Assembly: GCA_964634005.1 (NCBI GenBank)
Contig: CAZWKQ010000014.1
Location: forward strand, 1-64,000
Reading direction: 5' to 3'
DNA: 64,000 bases
From: CAZWKQ01 sp964634005
GTDB lineage: Bacteria > Bacteroidota > Bacteroidia > Bacteroidales > JACABE01
Positions 61,186-64,000 of this stretch are shown piece by piece. How positions within the stretch are numbered: the stretch's first letter is position 1; the number at the start of each line of letters is the position of its first letter. The translations under genes were made by a program, and so were the position numbers. A model generated the notes under the pieces. The model did not search any database. It saw only the letters and a program-made list of their open reading frames with translations, and had not been told where the DNA came from.

Positions 61186-61656
61186 ATGTCCAATATTGAA
61201 ACATTAGTAAAGAATTTAGTTGAAAAGCATGGCAAAAGTCGCAACAGTCTTATGCCGGTTCTACAGGGTATTGTAAAAGAAGAAAGGTATCTTTCGGAAG
61301 AAGCAATGATATTAGTTGCAAAGGAATTAGATTTATCGACTGCAGATGTGTTCGGCACAGCATCGTTTTACACTTTTCTCGACACAGTACCAAGGGGCAA
61401 GAATATAATTAGAATTTGTAAAACTATTACTTGTCACATGAAAGGTAAAGATGAAATTATCGAAGCATTGGAGTCGGCACTTAAGATTAATGTTGGCGAA
61501 ACCACGCACGATAAGAAATTTACTTTGCTTACTGCTAATTGTTTGGGCTGGTGTCATAAAGGTCCTGTTATGCTTGTAAATGATGAAGTATATCCTGAAG
61601 TAACACCTCAAAAAGCTATAGAAATAATTGAGGGATATGCCAAAAACGGAAAGTAA
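61186..61656 (+). CDS. NuoE/HydC-like [2Fe-2S] subunit
   Basis: This 156-residue protein has a helical N-terminus and a thioredoxin-like [2Fe-2S] domain with ligands in CKTITC (Cys-x4-Cys) and NCLGWC (Cys-x3-Cys). The segment LDLSTADVFGTASFYTFLDT is typical of the NuoE/24-kDa family. It forms the gamma subunit of NAD-linked hydrogenases (HydC). The next genes encode a NuoF-like subunit (33 nt on) and an [FeFe] hydrogenase. Confidence 0.9.
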   Translation: MSNIETLVKNLVEKHGKSRNSLMPVLQGIVKEERYLSEEAMILVAKELDLSTADVFGTASFYTFLDTVPRGKNIIRICKTITCHMKGKDEIIEALESALKINVGETTHDKKFTLLTANCLGWCHKGPVMLVNDEVYPEVTPQKAIEIIEGYAKNGK

Positions 61657-61689
61657 ACAGATATTTTAACAATTCAAAAAAAAAGTACA

Positions 61690-62859
61690 ATGGAAAATAA
61701 AATATTAAAGAAAGTTGACTATATATTTCAACAATGTTCTACAAGCGAAGTTTTAGATATAATAACCAAAACCATGTCGAAAACTCCCGATGATGTTATA
61801 CTTGATATAATAGATTCAGGACTTAAAGGTCGTGGAGGGGCAGGTTTCCCTACCGGTTTGAAGTGGAAATTCACAAAAAATGAAGATAATCCCGTAAAAT
61901 ATGTAATTTGTAATGCCGATGAAGGAGAACCCGGTACATTCAAAGACAGGGAAATATTAGATACAGTTGCATGCAAAGTTCTTGGCGGTATGACAATTTG
62001 CGGTTACGCTATAGGAGCTAAAGAAGGTTATATTTATTTAAGAGGAGAATATAACTTCTTATTGCCAAAACTTCAAACATTAATAACAGATTTCAATAAA
62101 CAGCTAAAGGCAAAGAATATTGATTTTCAGATATATCTTCGTTCAGGCAGCGGCGCATATATTTGCGGCGAAGAAAGTGCGCTATTTGAATCAATGGAAG
62201 GTAAACGCGGTGAACCACGTAATAAACCTCCATACCCTGCTGTAGCCGGATATAACAGAAAACCAACCGTTATCAATAATGTTGAAACTTTGGTTTATGT
62301 TACCATGATTTGCAAAATGGGTGTCGATAAGTTCAAAGAGCTTGGAACAAAAGATTCGAGAGGAAGCAAAGTATTTTCGGTTTCAGGCGATACTCCCAAT
62401 GCCGGAATTTATGAGTTGGAATTAGGTATGCCACTTTCCGATTTTGTTGAAGATTTCGGCGACGGCGATACAAAAGCTGTTCAGGTTGGTGGTGCTTCTG
62501 GTCATTGTGTTCCTCGCAAAAACTTTAAAGATACAATTATCGGATTTGAAGGTATCCCTACCGGAGGTTCGATGATGATTTTTAACAGTTCGCGTTCGAT
62601 GTATAACGTTTTGCACGACTATCTCGAATTTTTCAACGAAGAATCTTGCGGACAATGTACCCCATGCCGTGTTGGTTGTCAACAATTATTAAAAGGTATT
62701 GAAGCAGTTAAAAGAGGTGAAAGAAAACCTCAATATCTCGACGAATTGAAGAAACTTGCAGGTACTATGAAAATAGCCGCTAAATGTGGTTTGGGACAAT
62801 CAGTCGCTAATCCTTTCAATTCTATTGTTGATAACTTTAGAGAAGAAATAATCTATTAA
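61690..62859 (+). CDS. NuoF/HydB-like FMN, NAD-binding subunit
   Basis: This 389-residue protein carries the NAD/FMN fold of the 51-kDa family: GLKGRGGAGFPTGLKW (about 46-60), NADEGEPGTFKDRE, SGSGAYICGEESALFESMEG, and the [4Fe-4S] ligands in ESCGQCTPCRVGC (about 318-330) with a fourth Cys in AAKCGLGQ. Unlike Thermotoga HydB (over 600 residues), it lacks both the N-terminal [2Fe-2S] domain and the C-terminal two-cluster ferredoxin domain. It links NADH to the hydrogenase encoded next. Confidence 0.9.
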   Translation: MENKILKKVDYIFQQCSTSEVLDIITKTMSKTPDDVILDIIDSGLKGRGGAGFPTGLKWKFTKNEDNPVKYVICNADEGEPGTFKDREILDTVACKVLGGMTICGYAIGAKEGYIYLRGEYNFLLPKLQTLITDFNKQLKAKNIDFQIYLRSGSGAYICGEESALFESMEGKRGEPRNKPPYPAVAGYNRKPTVINNVETLVYVTMICKMGVDKFKELGTKDSRGSKVFSVSGDTPNAGIYELELGMPLSDFVEDFGDGDTKAVQVGGASGHCVPRKNFKDTIIGFEGIPTGGSMMIFNSSRSMYNVLHDYLEFFNEESCGQCTPCRVGCQQLLKGIEAVKRGERKPQYLDELKKLAGTMKIAAKCGLGQSVANPFNSIVDNFREEIIY

Positions 62860-62892
62860 TTTTTTATTCGATAACATTTAAATCAAAATAAA

Positions 62893-64000
62893 ATGAGTGA
62901 ATATTTAGTAAACTTAAAAATTAATAATATACCGGTATCAGTAAAAGAAGGAACAACAATACTTGATGCTGCAAAAAAGCTTAATTTCAATATCCCGACA
63001 CTTTGTAATCATCCCGATTTGAGTGTTGCAGGTAATTGCCGTGTATGTGTCGTTGAAGTAAAAGGCGCCCGTTTATTGGCTGCCTCTTGTGCAACTCCTG
63101 TATCAGAAGGTATGGAAGTTTTTACAAACAGCGAAAAAGTCAGAACTGCAAGAAAACACGTTATTGAACTTCTTCTTTCTGAACATAATGCCGATTGTAC
63201 AAAATGTTTTAAAAACGGAAATTGCGAACTTCAAGAATTAGCTTCCGAATATAGAATTGGCGACCATGTTTTTATAGATTTGGTTAAACCAAAAGACAAA
63301 ATTGCCGATATTTCTTCGCCTTCAATTTCCAAAGACGATAGCAAATGTATTCGTTGTCAACGTTGCGTAAGAACATGTGAAGAGTTGCAGTCTGTTAGTG
63401 CATTAGCTGTTGTTAACAAAGGTGACCATCAAAAAATATCAACCTTTATGAACAAACCTTTACATGAGGTTGTTTGTACAAACTGCGGACAATGTATAAA
63501 CAGATGTCCAACCGGTGCATTAACCGAAAGAACTTATATTGAAGAAGTTTGGAATGCAATAAACGATCCGATAAAACATGTGGTTGTTCAAACTGCTCCT
63601 GCAGTTCGTATAGGTTTAGGCGAAGACTTGGGATACGATCCGGGCGAAAGAGTTACGGGTAAAATGGTTGCCGCATTAAAACATATTGGTTTCGATTCGG
63701 TTTTGGATACTGATTTTACAGCCGATTTGACAATTATGGAAGAAGGTACCGAATTACTTACTCGCTTGAAAAAGGCTCTTGTTGACGGCGAAAAAGTTGC
63801 ACTTCCAATGATGACATCTTGTTCTCCGGGTTGGATTAAGTTCCAGGAACATTTGTACCCCGATTTATTGGATAATCTTTCAACTTGTAAATCACCGCAA
63901 CAAATGTTTGGAGCATTGGCAAAAACATATTATGCCAAAAAGAAAGGAATCGATCCTAAAAATATGGTTTCAGTTTCTATAATGCCATGTACAGCAAAGA
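62893..64000 (+). CDS. [FeFe] hydrogenase large subunit (HydA-like), cut by window end
   Basis: The visible 369 residues run from a plant-type [2Fe-2S] domain (LCNHPDLSVAGNCRVCVVEV in part, with a later Cys) through a His/Cys-ligated [4Fe-4S] site (HNADCTKCFKNGNCEL) and two ferredoxin clusters (CIRCQRCVRTC; CTNCGQCINRCPTGAL) into the H-cluster domain. The L1 motif reads TSCSPGW (308-314), not the usual TSCCPxW, and L2 begins MPCTAK (364-369). The third H-cluster motif lies beyond the window. With the NuoE- and NuoF-like genes it forms an NAD-linked, possibly electron-bifurcating, HydABC enzyme that disposes of or uses hydrogen during fermentation. Confidence 0.93.
   Translation, partial: MSEYLVNLKINNIPVSVKEGTTILDAAKKLNFNIPTLCNHPDLSVAGNCRVCVVEVKGARLLAASCATPVSEGMEVFTNSEKVRTARKHVIELLLSEHNADCTKCFKNGNCELQELASEYRIGDHVFIDLVKPKDKIADISSPSISKDDSKCIRCQRCVRTCEELQSVSALAVVNKGDHQKISTFMNKPLHEVVCTNCGQCINRCPTGALTERTYIEEVWNAINDPIKHVVVQTAPAVRIGLGEDLGYDPGERVTGKMVAALKHIGFDSVLDTDFTADLTIMEEGTELLTRLKKALVDGEKVALPMMTSCSPGWIKFQEHLYPDLLDNLSTCKSPQQMFGALAKTYYAKKKGIDPKNMVSVSIMPCTAK

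Noticed and set aside
1..64000. CRISPR arrays, tRNA, rRNA and other structural RNA genes
   Set aside because: The intergenic regions were scanned for regularly spaced repeats and tRNA T-loop motifs and nothing convincing was seen.

Overview
The window is about 64 kb of AT-rich chromosome from an anaerobic, non-photosynthetic member of the Bacteroidota, probably Bacteroidales-like. The clues are gldF/gldG beside dnaN, a type IX secretion (T9SS) sorting tail on a subtilase, carboxypeptidase-regulatory/TonB-type receptors, DUF4199 and DUF2027-Smr proteins, and promoters of the TTTG-N18/19-TAnnTTTG type. Pyruvate phosphate dikinase, split transketolase, PyrD/PyrK and a HydABC-type [FeFe] hydrogenase point to fermentative energy metabolism. 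No rRNA, tRNA or CRISPR was seen.

Layout. 1-4.5 kb is an accessory patch of secreted or lipoprotein genes without recognised families. It holds a frameshifted lipoprotein and a decayed partial copy of a neighbouring gene, which together look like an old tandem duplication of a two-gene unit. 4.5-9.5 kb carries a DUF6580-like membrane protein, a large TonB-receptor-like outer-membrane protein and an M20 amidohydrolase. 9.5-16.2 kb (minus) holds an MbnP-like lipoprotein, an OprC-like TonB receptor with a CxxxM...HxM copper site, a T9SS subtilase and a BamA/TamA-like barrel. 16.4-29.7 kb (minus) holds two phosphate transporters, a YggS PLP protein, a peptide-binding lipoprotein, YgeW carbamoyltransferase, DnaN, DUF4340, GldG, GldF and a SAM hydroxide adenosyltransferase. 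29.8-40 kb is phoH followed by a putative exopolysaccharide system: a processive GT2 synthase, an inner-membrane SPOR/HEAT protein, a YaiO-type TPR/barrel, two response regulators, and a convergent unit with a SPOR-bearing outer-membrane protein and an unknown membrane-anchored protein. 40-54 kb has a HAD phosphatase, ppdK, a DPP IV-type peptidase, a PCMD-like lipoprotein plus barrel, and a minus-strand block with two DUF4199 proteins, GT2, gmhA, gmhB, an exported MORN protein with a LytTR-like tail, pyrK and pyrD; ung lies beyond. 54-60 kb has small lipoprotein and barrel genes, then an IS1634-like insertion sequence flanked by a 362-bp near-perfect direct repeat, then the split transketolase and a DUF2027-Smr protein. 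61-64 kb is a NuoE/NuoF/[FeFe]-hydrogenase operon cut by the window end.

Most notable are (i) the candidate exopolysaccharide machine, in which an inner-membrane and an outer-membrane protein carry matching pairs of SPOR modules; (ii) the OprC-like/MbnP copper-acquisition pair; (iii) the IS1634-like element, whose long target duplication copied a small gene and the 5' end of transketolase; and (iv) an exported MORN-repeat protein ending in a LytTR-like domain. All names come from motif and sequence recognition by eye; no database search was possible.
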